Of a stretch of 63,044 bases of DNA, positions 8,766 to 17,804 are shown in pieces. The notes under the pieces are model-generated. The model had not been told where the DNA came from and searched no databases. It saw only the letters and a list, made by a program, of their open reading frames with translations. A program made the position numbers and the translations under genes. Origin of the DNA: an uncultured Bacteroidales bacterium (lineage in GTDB: Bacteria > Bacteroidota > Bacteroidia > Bacteroidales > Paludibacteraceae). The stretch spans positions 1 through 63,044 of the forward strand of contig CACZCR010000007.1 of the NCBI GenBank assembly GCA_902779705.1, written 5' to 3'. Within the stretch, counting starts at the first letter, position 1. Each line of letters opens with the position of its first letter.

Positions 8766-10025
8766 TTAGTAGATTTCCACAATTTGTCTGGGGAAGCGCT
8801 TGGTGATTTGGCTTTTCTTGAGCGGTTTGACACCGGACGTTTCAATAGACGTCACTCGTTGGCTTGCCTTGAAATGCGTAGGGATGGTTCGGTTTTTGGT
8901 GCCGGTGATCAAACCATCCGTTTTCAGGTTTTTGTCTTGGATATAGAGTTTGCCGTTCTTGCGTTGGTAGGTGGTTTGCAAGGTGCTGTCAATGTGTCCT
9001 TTACGCAGTCTGAACTTCTCGTATTGTTCTTCGGACATATTGAGTAGATTGAGCAGTATCAGTTCCCGTCCTTTGAGCTTGTATCCAAACGGAATATTGA
9101 TATCCATGGTCAAGTGTTCCGAGAAACGAATGACCGAATAAGTCTTGGGATTGAGCACATAGTTGCGCGTCATGTTCCATTTGAAAATACCGAGGTAGTT
9201 TTTGCCCTCTGTATGGCTGAGAATCAGTTCGGTAGGACTTTGTGCAGCCACTTTCCAATGTTTGAGATCAGACATGGTTTTCTCCATGTCATATCGTATG
9301 TTTCCAAACTGGAAGAGCGCCCAGTGAACAGCGACACCTGAGTCCACTTCGGCGGCATATTTCTTGATTCGCGGGTCCAGTTCTTTGGCCTCGTACGCTT
9401 TCTCGGCACGATTGCGTATAGAGGGGTTGAAGAAGCGTTTGCAGTGTTCGGCGTGTAGTTGTACGGAATCGGAGCCGTTTTTGGCAGCTTCGGGAATAGT
9501 GACCATCGTGGCAATCATCTGCTCCATGCCCCATTTGCTATTCTGTGAGGTCATTCGGGCATCGCTGACAACGTGGTAGCGCGTGCATTGTGACGGCATA
9601 TCTTGCGCCATTTGTTGGTAGACTTTGTAGAGCAGTTGTGCCATCTCTTTTTTCTTGCCTTTGAGGTTCTTGTGCTTGGCAGAGACGGTCGTTTCGTCCA
9701 GTGCGACAGGCTTTTCGTGCAGCACTATCGTCATGGTGTCTCCGCGTAATTGGCGCAGCGGGATCGTTTTGCGGTCGTAACCTACAAAACTGATCATGAC
9801 CAGACCGCTCTCGGGCAGGTTGGCTTCGAAAGCAAACAGTCCGTTGTCGTTGGTAGCTGTTCCCAAGACCACGCTATCCAAAGGATAGACTGTTGCGAAA
9901 GGGATAGGTTGATGCCTATCGTCCACCACACGGCCGTAGTAGGTTGTAGCCATTAATGGCGAAAGGCGAAAGGCGAATGGCAAAAGGAGCAGAAAAGCTG
10001 CTATGATCAGAAATCGTTTGGTCAT
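8766..10025 (-). CDS. Carboxypeptidase-regulatory-like domain protein, exported
   Basis: Function unknown. The start at 10025 overlaps the upstream stop as ATGA and gives a 419-residue protein with a signal sequence (residues 1-24; hydrophobic core FLIIAAFLLLLPFAF). Next comes a CarboxypepD_reg-like Ig fold (about 27-110: GRVVDDRHQPIPFATV, then FVGYDRKTI), as in the N-terminus of SusC-like proteins. The remaining 300 residues have no barrel or plug I recognise. Part of the signal-peptide coding region is a heptamer repeat. It is paired with a DUF4421 protein, which suggests an envelope role. Confidence 0.75.
   Translation of the reverse strand: MTKRFLIIAAFLLLLPFAFRLSPLMATTYYGRVVDDRHQPIPFATVYPLDSVVLGTATNDNGLFAFEANLPESGLVMISFVGYDRKTIPLRQLRGDTMTIVLHEKPVALDETTVSAKHKNLKGKKKEMAQLLYKVYQQMAQDMPSQCTRYHVVSDARMTSQNSKWGMEQMIATMVTIPEAAKNGSDSVQLHAEHCKRFFNPSIRNRAEKAYEAKELDPRIKKYAAEVDSGVAVHWALFQFGNIRYDMEKTMSDLKHWKVAAQSPTELILSHTEGKNYLGIFKWNMTRNYVLNPKTYSVIRFSEHLTMDINIPFGYKLKGRELILLNLLNMSEEQYEKFRLRKGHIDSTLQTTYQRKNGKLYIQDKNLKTDGLITGTKNRTIPTHFKASQRVTSIETSGVKPLKKSQITKRFPRQIVEIY
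9955..9989. repeat. Degenerate heptamer tandem repeat in a signal-peptide region
   Basis: Five 7-base units of AAAGGCG/AATGGCG type. They encode residues 13-24 or so of the carboxypeptidase-regulatory-domain protein, at the end of the hydrophobic core of its signal sequence. Confidence 0.8.
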
Positions 10026-11416
10026 TGTCGTGGGGAGTAGATATAGTCGGTTACCCATTGTGGCAGTTTGGTGTGGCGTAAGCGATGTTTGCGTTTGGCA
10101 GACATACCTGTTTTCTCCTTTGCGGCCGCTTTTACTTCAGCTATCTCGGCCTGCGTGATGGAGTCCATGTATGCGTGCTCCGCTTTGATCTCTTCGGCTG
10201 CCGCGCGGAGCGTGGTGTCACGTTTGTGCCAGCGTGCTCGACGGAGGATGTCTTGCTCTTCGGCTATGAGGTATTCCTCTTCGTCGTCCAGCACTTGTTG
10301 AACACGCTTCTTGCCTGCACCAAAACGCACACCTACAGACAAGTGTGTCTGCCAGTTCCACGTGTTCATACTCAGGCGCTTGTCGTTCTCTGTTTCTTGC
10401 TTGGAGTTGAAGCGTATGTTGTTGGCTTGTGCCCATAGTGAGAGATGCACCCACGGGTTGATCTCCCAGCTGACTGCGCCACGGACGTTACCTGTGACGT
10501 GGACAGGATGTTGGGGCTTGATATCGTAGCGGGGTTCACCGGCCAACAGCAGGGTATCGTCCGATGCATAAGAGATCTGGTTGATGGAGTAGCAAACCAA
10601 CAGCGCATTGGCCGACAGGTGTAGCAGTACTTTGCCGTGGTTGGGCGTATAGTTGATGCCGTAACCTATACCGGCAGCCAATTGATACGTGTGTAGCTGT
10701 TTGGTATCACCCATAAGGAGTGGCAGAAATTGCAGGTCCGGACGATTGATGGTATCTCGCAAATGGATGTCATTCTCCAGGTATGACAGATGGAGTAGAA
10801 GCGAACCCGCAGTACGTTTTTGGATATAGGATTGTTTGATGGCTGCATTGTGGGAATAGTGTGCTGAGTTAAGTGCGTACCACAGGTTGAGATTGGTGTT
10901 CGAAATCCATACAAATCCTTGCTCAATTGTCTGTGGAGAAAATTCCGGCATATTCCTGAAAACCAGCGTTCCTTGTATGTTCGTACTTTTCTGATGCGAG
11001 AAGTCCAATCCCCATCGTTTGCTACCCAGTGAGAGGCTGAGTTTTTGTGAGTAGGCGTGTATGGCATCCCAACTGTATCCGCCTCCGAAAGTACGGTATC
11101 CGGCATAGAAACCGAGGTCCACACTCGGGGATGTACGACTGAGCAGACTGATTGTACCTACCTCCGGGTACTCGTAGAAGTCCAGCGACGAGTTGATGCC
11201 CACCATGCTGGTGTTGAAGGCCAGTCGCCAACTATGCTCGGGTAGGGTGATATAGTCGGTGTCAATACCTTGTGTGAGGTAGTGGTCGATCCATTCGCTG
11301 GTACGATAGAACCAGCAGAGTGCCTTGTTGGGGCGCTGTGGCTGATAATGGTCTTTCTTGGCAGCCACCGGACCTGCTAAGATCAATAGACATACTATGT
11401 AAACCCACCGTTTCAC
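10022..11416 (-). CDS. DUF4421 family protein, predicted outer-membrane
   Basis: A Bacteroidota family of unknown function, probably a small outer-membrane beta-barrel. Seen: a signal peptide (first 20 residues: WVYIVCLLILAGPVAA), the family's DTDYITLPEHSWRLAFNT opening, many alternating aromatic strands, and a charged C-terminal tail of about 80 residues (EEEYLIAEEQD; then Lys/Arg-rich). I choose the GTG at 11416 because the promoter -7 box is at 11421-11428. The ATG at 11434 and all earlier ones lie within or upstream of the promoter. The stop overlaps the start of the next gene (ATGA). DUF4421 membership is from memory of the family pattern. Confidence 0.72.
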   Translation of the reverse strand: MKRWVYIVCLLILAGPVAAKKDHYQPQRPNKALCWFYRTSEWIDHYLTQGIDTDYITLPEHSWRLAFNTSMVGINSSLDFYEYPEVGTISLLSRTSPSVDLGFYAGYRTFGGGYSWDAIHAYSQKLSLSLGSKRWGLDFSHQKSTNIQGTLVFRNMPEFSPQTIEQGFVWISNTNLNLWYALNSAHYSHNAAIKQSYIQKRTAGSLLLHLSYLENDIHLRDTINRPDLQFLPLLMGDTKQLHTYQLAAGIGYGINYTPNHGKVLLHLSANALLVCYSINQISYASDDTLLLAGEPRYDIKPQHPVHVTGNVRGAVSWEINPWVHLSLWAQANNIRFNSKQETENDKRLSMNTWNWQTHLSVGVRFGAGKKRVQQVLDDEEEYLIAEEQDILRRARWHKRDTTLRAAAEEIKAEHAYMDSITQAEIAEVKAAAKEKTGMSAKRKHRLRHTKLPQWVTDYIYSPRQ

Positions 11417-11420
11417 GGTG

Positions 11421-11452
11421 CAAAGGTACAACATTTTTATGATATATGCAAA
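11421..11452 (-). promoter_or_regulatory. Promoter of the DUF4421 gene pair
   Basis: Minus strand: TTTG (11452-11449, extended TTTGCATATATCA), 20-base spacer, TACCTTTG (11428-11421). The expected start point falls at or within a few bases of the GTG at 11416, so the message may be leaderless. Confidence 0.8.
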
Positions 11453-11725
11453 TTTGCAAGAAAAAAATATACACATTATCGATTCCAAAATCACGGGATA
11501 TATACAAAGTATATATAGGATGCACCGGGGTACGATGTACGTTCGACGAGAGTCCGACAGGAGTATGATTCTCATACATGCGGTAGTATGCGCGCGAGAT
11601 GAGAATTTGGCTTGAGAGCTTGTTTATTTGCGATTTGAGCGATTGGCGAAGAAAAATCGACAGGGTGTCGAAAATGACAACTAAACTGCTCAAAACGCAA
11701 AAAAATGCGTAAAATCGTAAAAATA
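11453..11725. other. Intergenic region between divergent units, with inverted repeats
   Basis: About 270 bases without a convincing gene. It contains a 7-bp inverted repeat with a 3-base loop (TATATAC-AAA-GTATATA, 11499-11515) and an 8-bp inverted repeat (ATTCTCAT 11568-11575 with ATGAGAAT 11599-11606). It could hold a small RNA or regulator sites; I see no promoter motif pointing to one. Confidence 0.4.
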
Positions 11726-11757
11726 TTTGCATATATCATTTTTTTTTGCTATCTTTG
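11726..11757 (+). promoter_or_regulatory. Promoter of the gyrA operon
   Basis: TTTG at 11726-11729 (extended TTTGCATATATCA), 20-base spacer, TATCTTTG at 11750-11757. About 35 bases of leader precede the gyrA ATG at 11799. Confidence 0.85.
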
Positions 11758-11798
11758 CACGGTTTTTTGAGAATATTAATAATAATTAATCATACACA

Positions 11799-14399
11799 AT
11801 GGAAGAAAACAAAGAATTTTTGGAGACGCCGATTGACAACGATCGCATTATTCCTGTGAAGATAGACGAGGAAATGAAGTCCTCGTATATCGACTACTCG
11901 ATGAGTGTTATTGTTAGTCGTGCGCTGCCTGATGTACGTGATGGCTTTAAGCCCGTTCAGCGTCGCGTATTGTTCGGAATGAACGAACTGGGCAACACCT
12001 CCGACAAGCCGACCAAGAAAGCGGCTCGTATCGTGGGTGAGGTAATGGGTAAGTATCACCCGCACGGTGACAGTAGTATATACGGTACGTTGGTGCGTAT
12101 GGCCCAGCCGTGGAATATGCGTTATTGCCTGGTAGATGGCCAGGGTAACTTCGGTAACGTGGACGGTGATGGCGCTGCAGCTATGCGTTATACCGAGGCC
12201 CGCTTGAGCAAGTTGGCAGAGGAGATGCTGCGTGATATCGACAAGGATACGGTCGATATGCAGTTGAACTTTGACGACACCCTGCGTGAGCCGGTGGTAT
12301 TGCCTTGCCGCTTCCCGAACCTGCTGGTGAACGGCGGTACGGGTATCGCCGTAGGTATGGCGACCAACATGGCTACCCACAACCTTGGCGAAGTGATTGA
12401 TGGCTGTGTGGCCTATGTGGACAACTGCAAAGCACGTATCGAGAATCCTGAGACCGAGGATATCACTATTGAACAATTGATGGAGTATGTTAAGGCTCCG
12501 GATTTCCCGACGGGTGGTACGATATTCGGCTATCAGGGTGTGAAAGATGCTTTTGAGACCGGTCGTGGACGTATTGTGATTCGTTCGAATGCCGACATCG
12601 AGACCGATGACAACGGCCGCGAGAAGATTGTGGTAACGGAGTTGCCGTACGGTGTGGTTAAGTCTGACTTGGTCAAGAAGATCGGCGAGTTGGTAAGCGA
12701 CAAGCGCATCGAGGGTATCAGCGATATCAGCGATTTGAGTACACGTGATATCCGCATCGTGATTGAGGTGAAACGTGATGCTAATGCACAGGTGGTACTG
12801 AACAAACTGTACAAGTTTACCGAGTTGCAGTCTTCGTTCAGTGTGAATAATATCGCGCTAGTGAAGGGTCGTCCGATGTTGCTTAATCTCAAAGACCTGA
12901 TCGGCAACTTCATCGAGCACCGTATGGACGTGGTGACACGCCGTACACGCTATGAGTTGCGTAAGGCAGAGGAGCGCGCGCATATATTAGAAGGATTGAT
13001 CATCGCCGTTGACAATATCGACGAGGTGGTACGTATCATCCGTGCGAGTCGCACTCCGGCAGATGCTCAAGCTAACTTGGAGAAACGTTTTGATCTGGAC
13101 AACTTGCAGTCGAAGGCTATCGTCGACATGCGTTTGAGCGCGTTGACGGGTCTGCGTATCGACGAGTTGAAGAAAGAGTATGAGGAGATCGAGAAACTGA
13201 TCGCTCATTTGAACGAGTTGCTCGCTAGCGAGGTACTGCGTTATGACTTGATCAACGAAGAACTGAAGGAGATCAAAGACAACTATGCAGACGAGCGCCG
13301 TACACGTATTGTGAAGATGGCTACCGAGTTCAATCCGGAAGATATGTATGCCGATGATGATATGGTAATTACCATTTCTCACCTCGGTTACATCAAGCGT
13401 ACTCCGTTGGCAGAGTTCCGTCAGCAGGGTCGCGGTGGAGTAGGTATGAAGGCCAGCGCTTCGCGTGACAGCGACTTTATCGAATATGTACATCAGGCTT
13501 CGATGCACTCGACCATGATGTTATTCACTGAGATGGGACGTCTGTACTGGATTAAGGTGTATGACCTGCCGGAGGGTAACCGCCAATCGAAGGGTCGCGC
13601 TATCCAGAATGTGATCAATCTGCAGAAGGGTGACCGCGTATGTGCGTTCATCAATGTCAAGGGATTGAACGATCCGGAGTTTGTGAACAATCACTATCTG
13701 ATTTTTGCTACCAAGAACGGTTTGATGAAGAAGACGACGTTGGAGTCTTATTCTCGTCCGCGTGCTAACGGTATCATTGCCCTCGGCTTGCGTGATGGCG
13801 ATGAGTTGATCAGTGTAACGCTGACCGATGGCCAAAGCGAAATGTTGATCGGTAGCTACAACGGTAAGATCGTTCGCTTCCCGGAGAATACAGTTCGTCC
13901 GATGGGTCGTTCGGCAAGTGGTGTTCGCGCTATCAAGTTGGACGAAGATGGCGAGGATCGCGTGATTGGCATGATTTGTGTAGAGAAGAACACAGACAAG
14001 ACTGTTTTGGTAATTTCGCAGAAGGGCTTCGGTAAGCGTACAGCGCTGGATGATGAGAACGGCGAAGCTATCTATCGTATCACAAACCGTGGCGGTAAGG
14101 GCGTGAAGACCATGCAGTTGACGGATAAGACGGGTCAGTTGATCGGCTTGCATGCTGTAACCGACGAGGATGATCTGATGCTTATCACCAAGTCCGGTAC
14201 GGCTATCCGCATGGCAGTGGATTCGATTCGTGTTATGGGACGTGCAACACAGGGAGTCAAACTCATCGAGTTGCAGAAACGTAACGACACACTTATGTTT
14301 GGTTGCATCGTACCGAAGGATGAAGAAGAGAACGGTGAAGACGCACTGAACAACGAGAATGGTGAAACAGAAGTAAACAACACTGAAAATCAAGAATAA
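11799..14399 (+). CDS. gyrA: DNA gyrase subunit A
   Basis: The DNA-cleaving subunit of gyrase (A2B2), which introduces negative supercoils. The 866-residue protein has the breakage-reunion domain with catalytic Tyr131 in MRYTEARLS and the surrounding KPVQRRVLFGM and KYHPHGDSSIY segments of the quinolone-determining region. The C-terminal half is the beta-pinwheel wrapping domain with NRGGKGVKT as a GyrA-box. A Glu/Asn-rich acidic tail ends the protein. At the position of E. coli Ser83 the residue is serine (HGDSSIY), so no common quinolone-resistance change is seen there. First gene of the plus-strand run to 20066. Confidence 0.97.
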   Translation: MEENKEFLETPIDNDRIIPVKIDEEMKSSYIDYSMSVIVSRALPDVRDGFKPVQRRVLFGMNELGNTSDKPTKKAARIVGEVMGKYHPHGDSSIYGTLVRMAQPWNMRYCLVDGQGNFGNVDGDGAAAMRYTEARLSKLAEEMLRDIDKDTVDMQLNFDDTLREPVVLPCRFPNLLVNGGTGIAVGMATNMATHNLGEVIDGCVAYVDNCKARIENPETEDITIEQLMEYVKAPDFPTGGTIFGYQGVKDAFETGRGRIVIRSNADIETDDNGREKIVVTELPYGVVKSDLVKKIGELVSDKRIEGISDISDLSTRDIRIVIEVKRDANAQVVLNKLYKFTELQSSFSVNNIALVKGRPMLLNLKDLIGNFIEHRMDVVTRRTRYELRKAEERAHILEGLIIAVDNIDEVVRIIRASRTPADAQANLEKRFDLDNLQSKAIVDMRLSALTGLRIDELKKEYEEIEKLIAHLNELLASEVLRYDLINEELKEIKDNYADERRTRIVKMATEFNPEDMYADDDMVITISHLGYIKRTPLAEFRQQGRGGVGMKASASRDSDFIEYVHQASMHSTMMLFTEMGRLYWIKVYDLPEGNRQSKGRAIQNVINLQKGDRVCAFINVKGLNDPEFVNNHYLIFATKNGLMKKTTLESYSRPRANGIIALGLRDGDELISVTLTDGQSEMLIGSYNGKIVRFPENTVRPMGRSASGVRAIKLDEDGEDRVIGMICVEKNTDKTVLVISQKGFGKRTALDDENGEAIYRITNRGGKGVKTMQLTDKTGQLIGLHAVTDEDDLMLITKSGTAIRMAVDSIRVMGRATQGVKLIELQKRNDTLMFGCIVPKDEEENGEDALNNENGETEVNNTENQE

Positions 14400-14400
14400 T

Positions 14401-15672
14401 ATGAAAAAGACACTTGTTTTAGCGGCCGTAGCGCTCATGAGCGTAGGCGCATTTGCCCAAGTAGCCAACGTTAAACTGGCTAAGAAACTGACCTCTAAGA
14501 AGGATTTTGACGGTGCCCGTGCAGCTATCGTTCCTGCCTTGAGTAACGAGGAGACCAAGAATCTGGCAGAGGCATGGTTTGTAGCCGGTGAGATTGGTTA
14601 TAAGCAGTTGATGGCAGAAGTAGATAAGGTGTATGCAGATCCGTCTTACAGACCTGATTACACAGTACTTGGACCGGCTATCTTGGAGAGCTGTAAGTAC
14701 TATGATAAGGCTGACCAGTTGGCTATGACTCCGACACTGGATAAGAAAGGTCGCGAGGTAGTGGACACCAAGACGCACAAGACTATTCAGACTCGTCTGT
14801 TGAAGTATTTTGAAGATGAGCAACTGGCTATGTATGCACAGACTATGGCTAATGCTGATAACGATCGTGGTGTGTATGAAGGCTTTAGTGCTCATGTGAA
14901 CATCCCTTACATGCAAGCCATGCAGGATGAGAAGATCCAAGCCAAGATGGTAAAGGATTCGACCTTCCAGATGTATATGTTCTATGCTGCTAACTACGCT
15001 TATCGTATTCAGGACTACAAGGCTGCGGCATTTGAGTTTGAGCGCATGTTGACCATCGAGAACGTACAGCGCGAGCAGATGGTAACCGAGTACTTGTATG
15101 AGACCTACAAGCAGCTGAAAGACTCTGCCAAGATGGTTAGCACCTTGGAGCGCGGTATGCAGCGCTTCCCGGAGGATCGCTATTTTGCGCAGAACATGAT
15201 CAACTACTACTATGAGTCCGGCAAGATGGACGATGCGATCAAGCAGTTGGATGACGCGATAGAGAAAGAGCCGAATTCTGCTCAGTACTATCGTATCCGT
15301 GGTGTGCTCTTTGAGAACATGAATCGTTTTGACAAGGCTATTACAGACTACAAGAAGTTTATCGAATTGGAGCCGAACAATGCGCTGGGTTACCAGTTGA
15401 TGGCTGTAGCACTCGGATTGCGTGCAAAAGACTATGAGGATCATATCGACTACCGTCTGACCGGTAAAGCATATGACGCAGCTATGAAGACCAAGGACAC
15501 GATGTACGAAGAGGCAATACCTTATTGGGAGAAAGCTGTAGAGCTGGAGCCCGACAACTTGTCTTCGTGGACTGAGCTCAAGAAGTTGTACTACCGTTTC
15601 ATCTCTCGTAAGGGAATGCAGGCTAAGTATGACGCAGCCATGAAACGTATCAAAGAATTGCAAAACAAGTAA
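14401..15672 (+). CDS. Exported tetratricopeptide-repeat protein
   Basis: Function unknown. The 423-residue protein has a signal peptide ending at AFAQ (about residue 20), a helical N-terminal half, and TPR units in the second half (for example GKMDDAIKQLDDAIEKEPNS, then FDKAITDYKKFIELEPNN and a last unit near AVELEPDNLSSW). It starts one base after the gyrA stop, and the gyrA-TPR pairing is common in Bacteroidales. TPR proteins of this type are usually periplasmic scaffolds; no partner is shown here. Confidence 0.85.
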   Translation: MKKTLVLAAVALMSVGAFAQVANVKLAKKLTSKKDFDGARAAIVPALSNEETKNLAEAWFVAGEIGYKQLMAEVDKVYADPSYRPDYTVLGPAILESCKYYDKADQLAMTPTLDKKGREVVDTKTHKTIQTRLLKYFEDEQLAMYAQTMANADNDRGVYEGFSAHVNIPYMQAMQDEKIQAKMVKDSTFQMYMFYAANYAYRIQDYKAAAFEFERMLTIENVQREQMVTEYLYETYKQLKDSAKMVSTLERGMQRFPEDRYFAQNMINYYYESGKMDDAIKQLDDAIEKEPNSAQYYRIRGVLFENMNRFDKAITDYKKFIELEPNNALGYQLMAVALGLRAKDYEDHIDYRLTGKAYDAAMKTKDTMYEEAIPYWEKAVELEPDNLSSWTELKKLYYRFISRKGMQAKYDAAMKRIKELQNK

Positions 15673-15679
15673 ATCTGTT

Positions 15680-16093
15680 GTGGGACGAATTCTGGCAATA
15701 GATTTCGGACGCAAACGCACAGGATTAGCCGTTACGGATGTGCTCCGCATAACGGCTAATCCGTTGCTTACTGTCGAGACCAAGGATCTCATGGATTGGC
15801 TCAAACAGTATTTTGCCAAAGAGCCTGTGGATGAGGTCGTTATCGGCCATCCGACACAAATGAACGGACAAGAATCGGAGAGTATGAACTATATTCGTCC
15901 GTTTATGGGAAACTTCAAAAAACAGTTTCCTGACAAACCTATAACTATGTATGATGAGCGCTTCACTTCGGTGTTGGCGCACCAAGCTATGCTAGCCGGA
16001 GGCATGAAGAAAAAGGACCGGCAAAACAAAGCAGTAGTGGACAAGATAGCTGCTTGCATTATTTTGGAAGGCTATATGGATAGCCTACGTTAA
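15680..16093 (+). CDS. ruvX: Holliday-junction resolvase-like RNase RuvX/YqgF
   Basis: An RNase H-fold nuclease involved in 16S rRNA 5'-end maturation, also described as a putative Holliday-junction resolvase. The 137-residue protein has the first catalytic Asp in AIDFGRKRTGLA (about residues 6-17), the VIGHPTQMNG segment, the YDERFTS motif and a final DKIAACIILEGY. It uses a GTG start at 15680, seven bases after the TPR gene stop, and is followed by def after 16 bases. Confidence 0.93.
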   Translation: MGRILAIDFGRKRTGLAVTDVLRITANPLLTVETKDLMDWLKQYFAKEPVDEVVIGHPTQMNGQESESMNYIRPFMGNFKKQFPDKPITMYDERFTSVLAHQAMLAGGMKKKDRQNKAVVDKIAACIILEGYMDSLR

Positions 16094-16109
16094 ACGATTA
16101 GAAGAGAAA

Positions 16110-16658
16110 ATGATACTACCTATATACTTATATGGTCAACCTGTATTACGCAGAGAGACTGAAGAAATTGAAAATTCGCCGGAGTTGAAACAGTTTATCG
16201 CCGACATGTATGAGACACTGACTCAGGCTGAGGGATGCGGTTTGGCCGCTCCTCAGGTGGGCAGAAGTTGGCGTTTGTTCATTGTTGACGGATCGGAACT
16301 GGAAGAGGAATATCCGGAATGCAAAGGATTTAAGAAGACTTTTATCAATCCCGAGATTGTGGAATTGTCGGATAAGACTTCCACTTATTCGGAAGGATGT
16401 CTTTCCTTGCCTGGTATTTCGGAGAATGTCGTGCGTCCGGAGTCTGTAACGATCAATTATCTGGATGAGGATTTTGTAGAACATGAGGAGACCTATTCGG
16501 GCTTTTGTGCACGTATAATCTTACATGAGTACGATCACTTGGAGGCACATGTGTTCACCGATCGTATATCTCCTATTCGCAAGCAGTTTTGTAAGGGCAA
16601 GTTGACTAATATTGCCAAAGGCAAAACAGGTGCAAGATATAAGTATAAGAGGAATTAA
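16110..16658 (+). CDS. def: Peptide deformylase
   Basis: Removes the N-formyl group from nascent proteins. The 182-residue protein has all three metal/active-site motifs: GCGLAAPQVG (42-51), EGCLSLPG (95-102) with the metal Cys, and HEYDH (139-143) with the two metal His and catalytic Glu. Its length and order are standard. A heptamer tract begins at its stop codon and fills the gap to mntP. Confidence 0.96.
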   Translation: MILPIYLYGQPVLRRETEEIENSPELKQFIADMYETLTQAEGCGLAAPQVGRSWRLFIVDGSELEEEYPECKGFKKTFINPEIVELSDKTSTYSEGCLSLPGISENVVRPESVTINYLDEDFVEHEETYSGFCARIILHEYDHLEAHVFTDRISPIRKQFCKGKLTNIAKGKTGARYKYKRN

Positions 16659-16692
16659 ATCGTACATCGTAAATTGTCAAATCTTAAATGAT
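16658..16692. repeat. Degenerate heptamer tandem repeat between def and mntP
   Basis: Five AT-rich 7-base units of AATCGTA/CATCGTA type, less regular toward the end. They occupy the 37-base gap and end just before the mntP ATG at 16696. Confidence 0.6.
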
Positions 16693-16695
16693 TTT

Positions 16696-17247
16696 ATGGA
16701 TTGGATCAATGTCATCATAATGGCTATCGGTTTGGCGACGGATTGCTGTGCTGTGTCAGCTGTTCAGGGCTCGAACCAGCGTGACTGGCATCCGCGTGCA
16801 CTGTTGATGGCTATTATATTCGGTTTGTTCCATATGGGTATGCCGGTGATAGGCTATTTGGCGGGTAACTTGTTTGTTAATTCCATGCAGCATTACGCCC
16901 CGTGGATTGCGTTGGGATTGTTAGGTTTTTTGGGAATAAAGATGATTTGGGAATCTCTGCATGAAAAAGAAGAAGACAAATCCGCAAATTGGCAGGTGTC
17001 TAACTTGCTAATGTTGGCTGTGGCTACCAGTATTGATGTGTTGGCGACCGGATTGCTGTTTGTGCCGTATCCGGATTGGCTTGTGCCTTCGGTGTTGACC
17101 ATAGGCGCTATTACCGCACTCTTCTCTCTTGGCGGCTATTTGGTAGGTGTGTATGTGGGTAAGCTGAAGTTTAATATGGAGATCGTGGGTGGTATAGTGC
17201 TGATCTTGTTAGGTGTGAAGATTTGTTTGGAGGGTCTATGTTTGTAA
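16696..17247 (+). CDS. mntP: Manganese efflux pump MntP
   Basis: Exports excess Mn2+ across the inner membrane. From the ATG at 16696 the protein has 183 residues and six predicted membrane segments, with a central charged loop (HEKEEDKSANW). It carries the family's first-helix Asp motif GLATDCCAVSAVQG and the second-repeat Asp in ATSIDVLATG. A longer frame starting in def (16612) adds a sequence without family character, so I reject it. In E. coli the family is controlled by Mn2+ through MntR and a yybP-ykoY riboswitch; I see no such element in this 37-base gap. Confidence 0.92.
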   Translation: MDWINVIIMAIGLATDCCAVSAVQGSNQRDWHPRALLMAIIFGLFHMGMPVIGYLAGNLFVNSMQHYAPWIALGLLGFLGIKMIWESLHEKEEDKSANWQVSNLLMLAVATSIDVLATGLLFVPYPDWLVPSVLTIGAITALFSLGGYLVGVYVGKLKFNMEIVGGIVLILLGVKICLEGLCL

Positions 17248-17804
17248 TACAAAACACACTGGTTAGTCTTGACGTGCTTGAAAAAGAGTTCTGCTGTGAC
17301 TTGGAGCGGTGTAAGGGATGTTGTTGTGTAGAAGGTGACGCGGGAGCCCCGGTTAGCGATGAGGAGTTGGCTGTGATAGACAAGGAGTTGCCCTCACTTT
17401 TGCCGCAGATGACACCTCAGGCACGTGAAGTGGTTGAGCAACAGGGACTTAGTTACATAGACCAAACGGGTGAACAAGTACTGTCTATTGTTAATGGCAA
17501 GGATTGTGTGTTTGCTCGCACGGATAACAATGGATGGACCTATTGTGTCATCGAAAAGAAAGGAATGGCAAAGCCTATTTCCTGTCATCTTTATCCTATT
17601 CGTCTCAATCAAGTGGGAGAAATGACAGGTGTGGCTTATCATCGTTGGGATATTTGTCATTGTGCCCGCCAATTGGGCTGCAAACTGCATATCCCACTAT
17701 ATAAATTTCTTCGAGAACCGCTCATACGGCGTTTTGGTGAAGACTGGTATAATGAATTGGATTTAACTGCAACAGAATGGAAAAAACAATGCGCGCAGAA
17801 ATAA
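17238..17804 (+). CDS. DUF3109 family cysteine-rich protein
   Basis: Function unknown; the family resembles YkgJ-type metal-binding proteins. Starting at the ATG at 17238 (overlapping mntP by 10 bases) gives 188 residues beginning FVIQNTLVSLDVLE, as in other Bacteroidales members. There are about ten cysteines in conserved groups: FCCDLERCKGCCCVEGDAGAP near the N-terminus, NGKDCVF, YCVIEK, SCHLYPIR and ICHCARQLGC. These suggest a bound Fe-S cluster or zinc. The 3' end overlaps cinA. Confidence 0.85.
   Translation: MFVIQNTLVSLDVLEKEFCCDLERCKGCCCVEGDAGAPVSDEELAVIDKELPSLLPQMTPQAREVVEQQGLSYIDQTGEQVLSIVNGKDCVFARTDNNGWTYCVIEKKGMAKPISCHLYPIRLNQVGEMTGVAYHRWDICHCARQLGCKLHIPLYKFLREPLIRRFGEDWYNELDLTATEWKKQCAQK

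Noticed and set aside
13521..15819. Long open frames opposite gyrA and the TPR gene (13521-14558 and 14419-15819)
   Set aside because: Both are antisense to well-supported genes and are rich in Leu, His, Thr and Val with no motif; codon-bias shadows.
16612..16695. Longer start for MntP inside def
   Set aside because: The added residues lack family character and the tract is repeat-derived; the ATG at 16696 gives the normal family start.
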